From Paraburkholderia panacisoli (GTDB lineage Bacteria; Pseudomonadota; Gammaproteobacteria; Burkholderiales; Burkholderiaceae): DNA of 64,000 nucleotides. How positions within the stretch are numbered: position 1 is the stretch's first letter; every line of letters begins with the position of its first letter. Both the position numbers and the translations under genes were made by a program. The notes beneath the pieces were generated by a model. That model saw only the letters and a program-made list of their open reading frames with translations. It made no database searches and was not told the DNA's origin. Where the stretch lies: assembly GCF_008369935.1 (NCBI RefSeq), contig NZ_VTUZ01000001.1:310001-374000 (forward strand). Direction: 5' to 3'. Below, one piece after another: positions 55,123 to 64,000 of the stretch.

Positions 55123-56502
55123 GTGAACGAATACAACGAGCGGAGTATCTGGCTGCGCATGCGCGCCTTGCTTTCACTGAACGATCCGCGCTGGGGCCGG
55201 GGCGACGGCAATGGCGACCGGCAACGGCCGAATGACCCGAAGCGTCCGGTCAAGGACGGTGAAGGTCCGCCTGATCTCGACGAGATGTGGAGGGATTTCA
55301 ACCGCCGCCTGAGCCGGATCTTCGGACGCAAGGGTGGCGGTGCGGGCGGCGGCCGTCCGGATAACGGACGTGGCGCGCGCATCGGCGTGGGTATCGTAAT
55401 TGGCGTGCTGGTCGCGATCTATCTCGGCAGCGGCGTGTTCGTCGTGCAGGATGGCCAGGCCGCCGTTGTGATGCAGTTCGGCAAGTATCGCTACACCGCC
55501 GGTCAGGGTGTGCACTGGCGTTTGCCGTATCCGTTCGAAGCACATGAGTTCGTCAATGTCGGCCAGATCCGCCAGGTGGAGATCGGCCGCAACAACGTGG
55601 TGCGTCTCGCGAACGTGAAGGACGCATCGATGCTCACGCACGACGGCGACATCGTCGACGTGCGCTTCGCGGTGCAGTACCAGGTGCGCAAGCCCATCGA
55701 CTATCTGTTCCGCAGCATCGATCCCGATCAGAGCGTGATGCATGCCGCGCAGGCGGCGGTGCGCGGCATTGTCGGCGCGCGCAGCACGAGCGAGATTCTC
55801 GATCAGGATCGCGAAACAATGCGTCAGCAGTTGATCGCGGCGATCCAGCAATCCCTCGATCAATACGAGTCCGGCCTTGCCGTGACCGGCGTGACGATCC
55901 AGAGCGTGCAGGTACCCGATCAGGTGCAGGCCGCGTTCGACGATGCCGCCAAGGTGCGGCAGGAAAACGAACGCGCGAAGCGCGACGCGCAGGCCTATGT
56001 GGCGGACTTGTTGCCGCGTGCGCAAGCCGACGTGGCGCGCCAGATCGAAGACGCGAAAACCTACAGCGAGAAAACCGTCGCCCAGGCGCAAGGGGAGGCC
56101 GACCGCTTCAAGCAGGTCTACGCGCAGTACTCGAAAGCGCCTGTGGTGATTCGCACGCGCATGTACATGGAAACCATGCAGCAGATCTACTCGAATACGA
56201 CCAAGGTTTTCGTCGACAGCAAGAACGGCAACAACGTGCTGTATCTGCCGCTCGACAAGCTGGTCGAACAGAATCGCCAGCGGCTCGCCGACGCCGCTGC
56301 CGCTACGCCGGGTGCCGCAGGCGCAGGCGCGCCGCAAGCGGCGAGCGCGGCTGCGCCGTCGGGCGCGTCCGCCGCTGCAGCAGGCCCGGCAGCTTCCGCG
56401 CCCGCCGCGGCCGAGACGCCCGCCAGCCAGCCCGCGAGCGGGGCCTCGCTGCGTTCACGCGACGCCTTCCGCAATCGCATGCGCGAAGACGACGTTCAAT
56501 AA
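55123..56502 (+). CDS. hflK: FtsH protease modulator HflK
   Basis: The 459-residue SPFH-family membrane protein forms with HflC a large cap around FtsH and limits its attack on membrane proteins. A Gly/Arg-rich cytoplasmic segment precedes one helix (ARIGVGIVIGVLVAIYLGSG, about 87-106). The SPFH domain follows (VQDGQAAVVMQFGKYRYTAG). After a coiled coil (VRQENERAKRDAQAYVADLL) comes a 70-residue Ala/Pro/Ser-rich tail. The start is the GTG at 55123. hflC follows 12 bases after. Confidence 0.94.
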   Translation: MNEYNERSIWLRMRALLSLNDPRWGRGDGNGDRQRPNDPKRPVKDGEGPPDLDEMWRDFNRRLSRIFGRKGGGAGGGRPDNGRGARIGVGIVIGVLVAIYLGSGVFVVQDGQAAVVMQFGKYRYTAGQGVHWRLPYPFEAHEFVNVGQIRQVEIGRNNVVRLANVKDASMLTHDGDIVDVRFAVQYQVRKPIDYLFRSIDPDQSVMHAAQAAVRGIVGARSTSEILDQDRETMRQQLIAAIQQSLDQYESGLAVTGVTIQSVQVPDQVQAAFDDAAKVRQENERAKRDAQAYVADLLPRAQADVARQIEDAKTYSEKTVAQAQGEADRFKQVYAQYSKAPVVIRTRMYMETMQQIYSNTTKVFVDSKNGNNVLYLPLDKLVEQNRQRLADAAAATPGAAGAGAPQAASAAAPSGASAAAAGPAASAPAAAETPASQPASGASLRSRDAFRNRMREDDVQ

Positions 56503-56514
56503 GGAGCGCACAAC

Positions 56515-57417
56515 ATGAACAAGATCATTGCGCTCATCGTAGCCATCGTCCTCGTGCTGTTCGCAGCTTCGTCGATGGTGTTCGTCGTCGATCAGCGGCA
56601 CATGGCCGTGCTGTCGTCGCGTGGCGACACGCCGCCCAACTTGCTCGGCCCTGGGCTGCATGTCAAATTGCCGCCGCCGTTGCAAACGCTTACGCTGGTC
56701 GATAACCGCATTCAGTCGCTCGACGCACCGGACGAGGATCGCTACGCCACATCGGATAAAACCGATCTGCTGGTCAACCCGGTCATCAAGTTCCGCGTCA
56801 CCGACCCGCTCAAGCTGCTCGCCGAAACGAAGGGCGACATCCAGAGCCTGCCGGACCGGCTCGCGCTGCTGTCGCGCAGCGCGCTCGGCGATGCATTCGG
56901 TCAGTTCACGCTATCCGATGCACTCGCCAAACAGCAAACCGTCGCGGAACAGGCGCGCGGCGCGATGGACAAGAGCGCGGCTTCGCTCGGCGTGTCGGTG
57001 GTGGACGTGCAACTGACGCGCGTCGACTTCCCGGCGGCGATGGCCGATTCGGTCTTCAAGCGGATGATCGCCGCCCGCGAGCGGGTCGCGGCCGACGAGC
57101 GTGCAAAGGGCGCGGCCGAGGTCGCGCAGATCAAGGCGGACGCGGTGGCGCAGCAGCAGGCGGTGCTCGCGGACGGCAACGCGCAGGCGCAGACCATCCG
57201 CGGCGAGGGCGATGCAAAGGCCGCGGAAATCGCCGCCGAGGCATTCGGCAAAGACCCGCAGTTCTACCAGTTTTACCAAAGCATGCAGGCGTACCGGAAG
57301 ACCTTCAAGCCGGGCGACCTGATCGTGGTCGACTCGAACAACGAGTTCTTCCGCTTCATGCGTAGTCCGACCGGCGGCGCTGCCCCGGACGCTTCCGCGG
57401 CCCCGCGTCAACACTGA
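56515..57417 (+). CDS. hflC: FtsH protease modulator HflC
   Basis: The 300-residue partner of HflK has an N-terminal helix (MNKIIALIVAIVLVLFAASS), an SPFH domain (VFVVDQRHMAVLSSRGDTPP) and a coiled coil (RVAADERAKGAAEVAQIKAD). The final segment is GDLIVVDSNNEFFRFMRSP. AAGGAGCGC precedes the ATG. Separated from hflK by 12 bases, hence translationally linked. Confidence 0.95.
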   Translation: MNKIIALIVAIVLVLFAASSMVFVVDQRHMAVLSSRGDTPPNLLGPGLHVKLPPPLQTLTLVDNRIQSLDAPDEDRYATSDKTDLLVNPVIKFRVTDPLKLLAETKGDIQSLPDRLALLSRSALGDAFGQFTLSDALAKQQTVAEQARGAMDKSAASLGVSVVDVQLTRVDFPAAMADSVFKRMIAARERVAADERAKGAAEVAQIKADAVAQQQAVLADGNAQAQTIRGEGDAKAAEIAAEAFGKDPQFYQFYQSMQAYRKTFKPGDLIVVDSNNEFFRFMRSPTGGAAPDASAAPRQH

Positions 57418-57461
57418 TAACCGGAACGCCGCGGCATCCGCATCGCGGCGCCTTCATTCGC

Positions 57462-57653
57462 ATGGACATAGTCGGCTCGTTACTGCTCGCGATCGCATTG
57501 ATGCTGATTATCGAGGGGATGTTCCCCTTCGTTTTTCCGACCGCCTGGCGCGACACGTTCCGTAAAATAGCGGAACGCCCGCCGCATCAGATTCGCGTCG
57601 GCGGCTTGGTCGTGATGGTGCTCGGGCTGATCCTGCTGTTTATCGTGACCTGA
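57462..57653 (+). CDS. DUF2065 family protein (YjeT-like)
   Basis: The 63-residue membrane protein has two helices (LLLAIALMLIIEGMFPFVF and IRVGGLVVMVLGLILLFIV) joined by a short charged loop (PTAWRDTFRKIAERPPHQ). It is the YjeT/DUF2065 family, found after hflC in many proteobacteria; function unknown. Position and length both match. Confidence 0.92.
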   Translation: MDIVGSLLLAIALMLIIEGMFPFVFPTAWRDTFRKIAERPPHQIRVGGLVVMVLGLILLFIVT

Positions 57654-57833
57654 AAGGGCCACGCCGGCGGCGCGGCAGCGCGCGTGACGCGCTCGCCGTG
57701 CCTTCGTGTCGGCGAGGGCGCGGCGCGCAGGCGGTGCCTGCGATAGCCGCCAGAATCGAGCCGCCGCCCGCCATTCAAACACTCACTTACCGGCGCCTTC
57801 CCCCGCCGTGTTCAACGCCGTAGGACTGTACCG

Positions 57834-58985
57834 ATGTCGACCTGGTTGCTCCCCGAGAATATTGCCGACGTGCTGCCGTCGGAAGCCCGCAAGATCGAAG
57901 AGTTGCGGCGCCATTTGCTGGATCGTTTCCGCTCGTACGGCTACGAGATGGTCATGCCGCCGCTGCTCGAGTACCTCGAATCGTTGCTCACCAGCGGTGG
58001 TCACGATCTGAATCTGCGCACCTTCAAGCTCGTCGATCAGATGTCCGGGCGCACGCTCGGTCTGCGCGCCGACATCACGCCGCAGGTCGCGCGGATCGAC
58101 GCGCACCTGCTGAACCGTCAGGGCGTGACGCGTCTTTGCTACGCCGGCAATGTCGCGCATACGCGGCCGCGCGGTCTGCACGCGACGCGCGAGCAGATTC
58201 AGATCGGCGCGGAAATCTACGGTCACGCGGGCCTCGAAGCGGATCTGGAAATCCAGCAACTGATGCTCGACGCACTGCGTCTGGCGGGCCTCGCCAAAGT
58301 GCGCCTCGATCTGTGTCATGCAGGCGTGCTCGCGGCGTTGATCGAAGCGGAGCCGGCCGCTGACGAACTCGGCCAGTCGCTGTATGACGCGCTGGCGGGC
58401 AAGGACGTGCCGCGCCTCGTCGAACTGACGGCGGGACTCACGCCGGTCATCCGCGACGCGTTGCGCGCGCTGCCCACGCTGTACGGCGACGCGTCGGTGC
58501 TCGACGAAGCCCGCGCGCGCCTGCCGAATGCGCCGGCCATCGCCCGCGCCCTCGACGATCTCGCGTTTCTCGCGACTCAGGTGGACGGCGCCGAAGTCAT
58601 GATCGATCTCGCCGACTTGCGCGGCTACGCGTACCACAGCGGCGTGATGTTCTCCGCGTATGTGGATGGCGTGCCGAATGCGGTGGCGCGCGGCGGCCGT
58701 TACGACCACGTCGGCCAGGCTTATGGGCGGGCTCGCGCGGCAACCGGCTTTTCGCTCGATCTGCGCGAAGTGGCGCGGATCTCGCCGATCGAAGCGCGCA
58801 GCAGCGCGATTCTCGCGCCGTGGCAGCACGACGACGCGCTGCGCGTGAGCGTCGCCGCATTGCGCGATGCCGGCGAAGTGGTGATCCAGGCGCTGCCCGG
58901 TCACGAGCACGATCTGGATGAATTCGCCTTCGACCGCGTGTTGGTCGAGCGCAACGGCGCATGGGTCGTCGAAGCGCGCTCCTGA
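57834..58985 (+). CDS. hisZ: ATP phosphoribosyltransferase regulatory subunit HisZ
   Basis: The 383-residue HisRS-like protein ([20 protein letters not shown] and [20 protein letters not shown]) keeps the class II fold. It has [20 protein letters not shown] and [20 protein letters not shown], but has no HisS anticodon domain. HisZ is needed by the short-form HisG for the first step of histidine synthesis. hisG itself is not in the window. It lies between DUF2065 and purA. Confidence 0.94.
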   Translation: MSTWLLPENIADVLPSEARKIEELRRHLLDRFRSYGYEMVMPPLLEYLESLLTSGGHDLNLRTFKLVDQMSGRTLGLRADITPQVARIDAHLLNRQGVTRLCYAGNVAHTRPRGLHATREQIQIGAEIYGHAGLEADLEIQQLMLDALRLAGLAKVRLDLCHAGVLAALIEAEPAADELGQSLYDALAGKDVPRLVELTAGLTPVIRDALRALPTLYGDASVLDEARARLPNAPAIARALDDLAFLATQVDGAEVMIDLADLRGYAYHSGVMFSAYVDGVPNAVARGGRYDHVGQAYGRARAATGFSLDLREVARISPIEARSSAILAPWQHDDALRVSVAALRDAGEVVIQALPGHEHDLDEFAFDRVLVERNGAWVVEARS

Positions 58986-59156
58986 GCGCGTTCCGTTCGA
59001 GTCGCCCGAGGGACTATCCTTAGCGCATGTTGAACGGCGGCGAGCGCGCCGTCGAACCGGGCGCGGTCACGGGGCGCGCCATCTTTTTCCTACCCACCAT
59101 AACGTGCATACCGTTGAGCGGAAACGGAAAAATTCGGAAGGTTCCGCGAACATAGG

Positions 59157-60536
<1,380 letters not shown>

Positions 60537-60539
60537 GCG

Positions 60540-61130
60540 ATGATTCAAGGTGTACCCATGATCGCGATGAAAGATCCACGCAATGACGACAAGAACCTGT
60601 GGGTCGGCTGGGACGAGTATCACCGGCTGATCGAGTTGCTAGCGCTCGGCGTGCACGAATCCGGCTGGAAGTTCGACCAGATTCTGTGCCTCGCGCGCGG
60701 CGGGTTGCGCGTGGGCGACCAGCTCTCGCGCATCTACGATCTGCCGCTGGCGATCCTCGCCACCAGTTCATATCGCGAAGCGGCCGGCACGGAGCAGGGT
60801 GAACTCGACATCGCGCAATACATTACGATGACGCGCGGCGAGCTGCACGGCAACGTGCTGCTGGTCGACGACCTGGTCGATTCCGGCGTGACGCTGGCGC
60901 GGGTTCAGCAGCATCTGAAGGAACGCTATCCGGCGATCACCTCAGTGCGCTCGGCGGTGCTCTGGTACAAGGGCTGCTCAAAGGTGAAGCCTGATTACCA
61001 CGTACAGTATTTGCCGACCAATCCGTGGATTCATCAGCCGTTCGAGGAGTGGGACACGGTTCGCCCGCACAACCTCGGTGCGTGGATCAAGCGCGGCATC
61101 GCGCAGGCGCAGGAGTCGGCGGCGGAGTAA
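60540..61130 (+). CDS. Phosphoribosyltransferase-domain protein
   Basis: The 196-residue protein has the PRPP-binding motif NVLLVDDLVDSGVTLARVQQ and the upstream ILCLARGGLRVGDQLSRIY typical of type I phosphoribosyltransferases. The substrate base is not evident, but coupling with purA (three bases apart) suggests purine salvage of hypoxanthine, guanine or xanthine. ATGs at 60540 and 60558 are both possible; I keep the first because it is close to the purA stop. Confidence 0.88.
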   Translation: MIQGVPMIAMKDPRNDDKNLWVGWDEYHRLIELLALGVHESGWKFDQILCLARGGLRVGDQLSRIYDLPLAILATSSYREAAGTEQGELDIAQYITMTRGELHGNVLLVDDLVDSGVTLARVQQHLKERYPAITSVRSAVLWYKGCSKVKPDYHVQYLPTNPWIHQPFEEWDTVRPHNLGAWIKRGIAQAQESAAE

Positions 61131-61181
61131 TGTGAATGCCCGGCGCTTTGTGCTTCGCGTCGTATGTGTCGCAATGTCCGC

Positions 61182-61213
61182 AAAACGGAGCCCGGTTGGG
61201 CTCCGTTTTTTTT
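61182..61213 (+). terminator. Intrinsic terminator after the purA transcript
   Basis: AAAACGGAGCCC (61182-61193) pairs with GGGCTCCGTTTT (61198-61209) around GGTT, followed by a T-run to 61213. Confidence 0.92.
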
Positions 61214-61388
61214 GCGCGTCTTCAGCGGACCGGCCAGACCACGCTGCGCGCGTCGTGTGATACGAATCCAGGCAAGACCGCCGGCACGGCCCTCGGCGCG
61301 GCAGACGCGCCCAAATCGCAGTGCTACACTGCGCGGACTATCTACGTGGTGTATCCACAACAAGCCGGGCGGCGCTAGACGGGCAGTT

Positions 61389-61394
61389 TAGAAT
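61389..61394 (+). promoter_or_regulatory. Candidate -10 element of kup
   Basis: TAGAAT followed by AGCGGT lies 44 bases before kup. No convincing -35. Confidence 0.35.
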
Positions 61395-61437
61395 AGCGGT
61401 CGTTTTTTCCGCTCAGGAAACGGATTTCCTCGCGTCT

Positions 61438-63324
61438 ATGACAGATAACAATCACGTGCACAAGCAGCCACTGCCTTCCCTCGCGATTGCCGCGATCGGT
61501 GTGGTGTTCGGCGATATCGGCACGAGCCCGTTGTATTCGCTGAAAGAGGCCTTCAGTCCGTCGCACGGCATTCCGTTGACCGAGCAATCCATCCTCGGCG
61601 TGATCTCGCTGCTGTTCTGGGCGATCATTATCGTGGTCGGCGTCAAGTACGTGCTGTTCGTGATGCGCGCGGACAACAACGGCGAGGGCGGCGTGCTCGC
61701 GCTGATGGCGCTGGCGCTGCGCTCGCTCGAAGAGAAATCGAAAATGGCCGGCCTGCTGATGATGCTCGGCATTTTCGGCGCCTGCATGTTTTATGGCGAC
61801 GCGGTGATCACGCCGGCCATCTCGGTGATCTCGGCAGTCGAGGGTCTGGAGATTGCCGCGCCTCATCTGTCGCATCTGGTCCTGCCGCTGACGATCGCGA
61901 TCCTGATTCTGCTGTTCTGGATTCAGCGGCACGGCACGGCGATGGTCGGCCGCCTGTTCGGTCCGATCATGGTGCTGTGGTTCGTGGTGCTCGCCGCGCT
62001 CGGCCTGTGGCACATCACGCAGTCGCCGAACGTGATCCGCGCATTGAACCCGTATTACGCGTACACCTTCATGGCGGCGCACGTGCTGCAGGCTTATGTG
62101 GTGCTCGGCTCGGTCGTGCTGGTGCTGACCGGTGCCGAAGCGCTGTACGCCGATATGGGCCACTTCGGCGCGAAGCCGATCCGCATGGCGTGGTATCTGC
62201 TGGTGATGCCGTCGCTGGTGCTGAACTACTTCGGCCAGGGCGCGCTGCTGATGCACGACCCGAAGGCCATCGAAAATCCCTTCTTCCTGCTCGCGCCTGA
62301 TTGGGCGTTGCTGCCGCTCGTCGTGCTGTCGACGGTGGCGACGGTGATCGCATCGCAGGCCGTGATCTCCGGCGCGTATTCGCTGACGAGCCAGGCGATC
62401 CAGCTCGGCTACGTGCCGCGTATGAAGATCCTGCACACGTCCGAGCTGGCGATCGGGCAGATCTATGTGCCGGTGGTGAACTGGATGCTGCTCTTCATCA
62501 TCCTGTGCATCGTGATCGCGTTCAAGAGCTCGGACAATCTCGCCGCCGCGTACGGTATCGCGGTGACGGCCACGATGGTGATCACCACGATCCTCGCCTG
62601 CGTCGTGATGGTGAACGTGTGGAACTGGAACAAGCTGCTGGTGGCGTTGATCATCGGCGTGTTCATGACGGTCGACCTGGGCTTTTTCGGCGCCAATCTG
62701 CTGAAGGTCGAAGAGGGCGGCTGGTTGCCGCTCGGCATCGGCGCGTTGCTGTTCTTCCTGCTGATGACGTGGTTCAAGGGCAGGATGATCGTCAAGGAGC
62801 GCACGGCCGCCGACGGTATTCCGCTGATGCCGTTCCTGCAAGGGCTGCTCGCGCATCCGCCGCATCGCGTGTCGGGTACGGCGATCTATCTGACCGGCAG
62901 CGATTCGCTGGTGCCGGTGAGCCTGCTGCACAATCTGAAGCACAACAAGGTGCTGCATGAGCGCACCATCTTCCTGACCTTCGTGACGCGCGACATCCCT
63001 TATGTGAACGACGCGGAGCGCGTGACGGTGAAGGATATCGAGGGCGGTCTGTATCTCGTCAAGGCGGCCTACGGCTTCAACGAAACGCCCGATGTGAAGG
63101 CGGTGCTGCTCGATGTCGGCCGCACCCACGACATGACCTTCGAACTGATGGACACGTCGTTCTTCCTCGCGCGCGAAACGGTGGTGCCGACGCAACTGCC
63201 GGGCATGTCGGTGTGGCGCGAACGTGTGTTCGCATGGATGCACCAGAACGCCGCGAAGCCGACGGACTTCTTCAGCATCCCGGCCAACCGGGTGGTGGAG
63301 TTGGGGACCAAGATCGAGATCTGA
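61438..63324 (+). CDS. kup: Low-affinity potassium transporter Kup
   Basis: The 628-residue symporter has 12 hydrophobic helices and the KUP signature [19 protein letters not shown] at the N-terminus. [40 protein letters not shown] and a cytoplasmic C-terminal domain ([20 protein letters not shown]) follow. It brings in K+ with H+. The ATG at 61438 gives the usual start ([20 protein letters not shown]); an in-frame ATG 39 codons upstream overlaps the probable promoter. Confidence 0.95.
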   Translation: MTDNNHVHKQPLPSLAIAAIGVVFGDIGTSPLYSLKEAFSPSHGIPLTEQSILGVISLLFWAIIIVVGVKYVLFVMRADNNGEGGVLALMALALRSLEEKSKMAGLLMMLGIFGACMFYGDAVITPAISVISAVEGLEIAAPHLSHLVLPLTIAILILLFWIQRHGTAMVGRLFGPIMVLWFVVLAALGLWHITQSPNVIRALNPYYAYTFMAAHVLQAYVVLGSVVLVLTGAEALYADMGHFGAKPIRMAWYLLVMPSLVLNYFGQGALLMHDPKAIENPFFLLAPDWALLPLVVLSTVATVIASQAVISGAYSLTSQAIQLGYVPRMKILHTSELAIGQIYVPVVNWMLLFIILCIVIAFKSSDNLAAAYGIAVTATMVITTILACVVMVNVWNWNKLLVALIIGVFMTVDLGFFGANLLKVEEGGWLPLGIGALLFFLLMTWFKGRMIVKERTAADGIPLMPFLQGLLAHPPHRVSGTAIYLTGSDSLVPVSLLHNLKHNKVLHERTIFLTFVTRDIPYVNDAERVTVKDIEGGLYLVKAAYGFNETPDVKAVLLDVGRTHDMTFELMDTSFFLARETVVPTQLPGMSVWRERVFAWMHQNAAKPTDFFSIPANRVVELGTKIEI

Positions 63325-63373
63325 CGCGAGCCGGTGAATCTTGCGTGCTTCGATGTCGGCATCGGGGCGCGGA

Positions 63374-63403
63374 AAAAAGCCCACGCACAAGCGTGGGCTT
63401 TTT
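63374..63403. terminator. Bidirectional intrinsic terminator between kup and tex
   Basis: AAAAAGCCCACGC (63374-63386) pairs with GCGTGGGCTTTTT (63391-63403) around ACAA. It serves kup and possibly the convergent tex gene. Confidence 0.9.
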
Positions 63404-63525
63404 GTTTGGCCGCATGGCATCAGGTGGCTTCATCGCGGTGCCGCCGCGTGGGCGCTCGCGTGGTGAACGCCTGTCATGCTCGCGAAAGCCCGCGCATGAA
63501 ACGAATCACGCGCGGGTCGCGGCGC

Positions 63526-64000
63526 TTACTTCTGCTTGAGCTTGGCGAACGCGGCGGCCATCGCGCCGCCCGCTTCCGGCTCGCGCGAGCGCTGTTGCGA
63601 TGCGCCGCGTCCGGCACCACCGGAACGTCCAGCGCCGCCGCGGTCCTGCTGCGCACCACCGCCGCCGCTGCGCGCAGCAGCCGCGCCGAACTCGTCGTCG
63701 AGGCGCATAGTGAGCGCAATACGCTGACGCTTGACGTCGACTTCCAGCACCTTCACCTTGACGATCTGCCCGGCCTTCACGACTTCGTGCGGGTCCTTGA
63801 TGAACTTCGTCGACATCGCCGACACGTGCACCAGACCATCCTGATGCACGCCGACGTCGATGAACGCGCCGAATGCCGCCACGTTCGTCACCACGCCTTC
63901 GAGCACCATGCCCGGCGTCAGATCGCTGACCTTCTCGACGCCCTCGCGGAACGTCGCGGTCTTGAACTCGGGGCGCGGGTCGCGGCCCGGCTTTTCGAGT
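63526..64000 (-). CDS. tex: Tex-family S1 RNA-binding protein (5' part missing)
   Basis: The frame enters from the right edge and ends at the TAA at 63526, giving 157 C-terminal residues. It shows the junction [20 protein letters not shown] and a complete S1 domain ([60 protein letters not shown]). The Gly/Arg/Ser-rich tail ends [11 protein letters not shown]. This is the C-terminus of the roughly 780-residue Tex protein, an RNA-binding factor acting in transcription. Confidence 0.93.
   Translation of the reverse strand, partial: LEKPGRDPRPEFKTATFREGVEKVSDLTPGMVLEGVVTNVAAFGAFIDVGVHQDGLVHVSAMSTKFIKDPHEVVKAGQIVKVKVLEVDVKRQRIALTMRLDDEFGAAAARSGGGGAQQDRGGAGRSGGAGRGASQQRSREPEAGGAMAAAFAKLKQK

Noticed and set aside
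55109..55136. Short duplication GTGAACGAA at the hflK start
   Set aside because: The first copy is out of frame with hflK; the second gives the usual start. It is probably chance or a minor duplication.
61375..63420. Long minus-strand open frame opposite kup
   Set aside because: Its translation is His/Gln/Arg-rich and repetitive, typical of an antisense frame in GC-rich DNA; kup on the plus strand has all family motifs.

Overview
The window is a GC-rich, densely coded piece of a betaproteobacterial primary chromosome. Protein content and gene order (iscRSUA-hscBA-fdx-iscX, lysS-prfB-recJ-rpfE, hfq-hflXKC-hisZ-purA, a 400-residue TrpS) point to Burkholderiaceae, most likely Paraburkholderia or a close Burkholderia relative. 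The genus is inferred from remembered protein similarity, not from a search. Almost everything is housekeeping. I see no prophage, insertion sequence, CRISPR array, integrase, tRNA or rRNA gene.

Layout. 1-2.9 kb: a truncated IclR-type regulator divergent from lutA-lutB (lactate oxidation iron-sulfur subunits), with no lutC after them. 3.1-4.9 kb: a Gly/Pro-rich lipoprotein, a very small membrane protein and a low-molecular-weight tyrosine phosphatase. 4.9-11.2 kb: the complete ISC iron-sulfur operon, preceded by a promoter overlapped by two IscR-type sites and interrupted by two intercistronic hairpins. 11.2-18.2 kb (minus strand): a glycine-zipper protein, then lysS, prfB (with its programmed +1 frameshift), recJ and an rpfE-like gene. 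18.3-26.2 kb: a small unknown gene, lolC/E-lolD (lipoprotein release), a TatD nuclease, a comEC gene carrying three separate tandem-repeat expansions, and an alpha/beta hydrolase.

26.5-31.1 kb: pyrG-kdsA-eno-ftsB. 31.2-33.3 kb (minus): a small lipoprotein, hslO (Hsp33) and a gamma-carbonic-anhydrase-like protein. 33.6-39.8 kb: a DUF455 ferritin-like protein, an alpha/beta hydrolase, a PHP phosphoesterase with yciO, a site-2-protease-like M50 protein, trpS and a small methyltransferase. 39.8-43.6 kb: dapA-bamC, an MBL-fold hydrolase and a convergent Bax-inhibitor-1 protein. 43.9-53.5 kb: ndk-rlmN-rodZ-ispG-hisS-yfgM-bamB-der, an order also known from enterobacteria. 53.6-61.1 kb: hfq-hflX-hflK-hflC-DUF2065-hisZ-purA and a phosphoribosyltransferase. 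61.4-64 kb: the potassium transporter kup and the 3' end of tex.

Themes that recur are iron-sulfur biogenesis and its clients (Isc; LutAB, IspG and RlmN are Fe-S proteins), outer-membrane biogenesis (LolCD, BamB, BamC, KdsA), translation (LysS, RF2, TrpS, HisS, Der, HflX, RlmN) and nucleotide synthesis (PyrG, PurA, Ndk). No convincing undescribed multi-gene system is present. The most unusual features are the repeat-expanded comEC gene, nested hairpins inside the isc operon, and a hairpin-rich 370-base stretch ahead of der.
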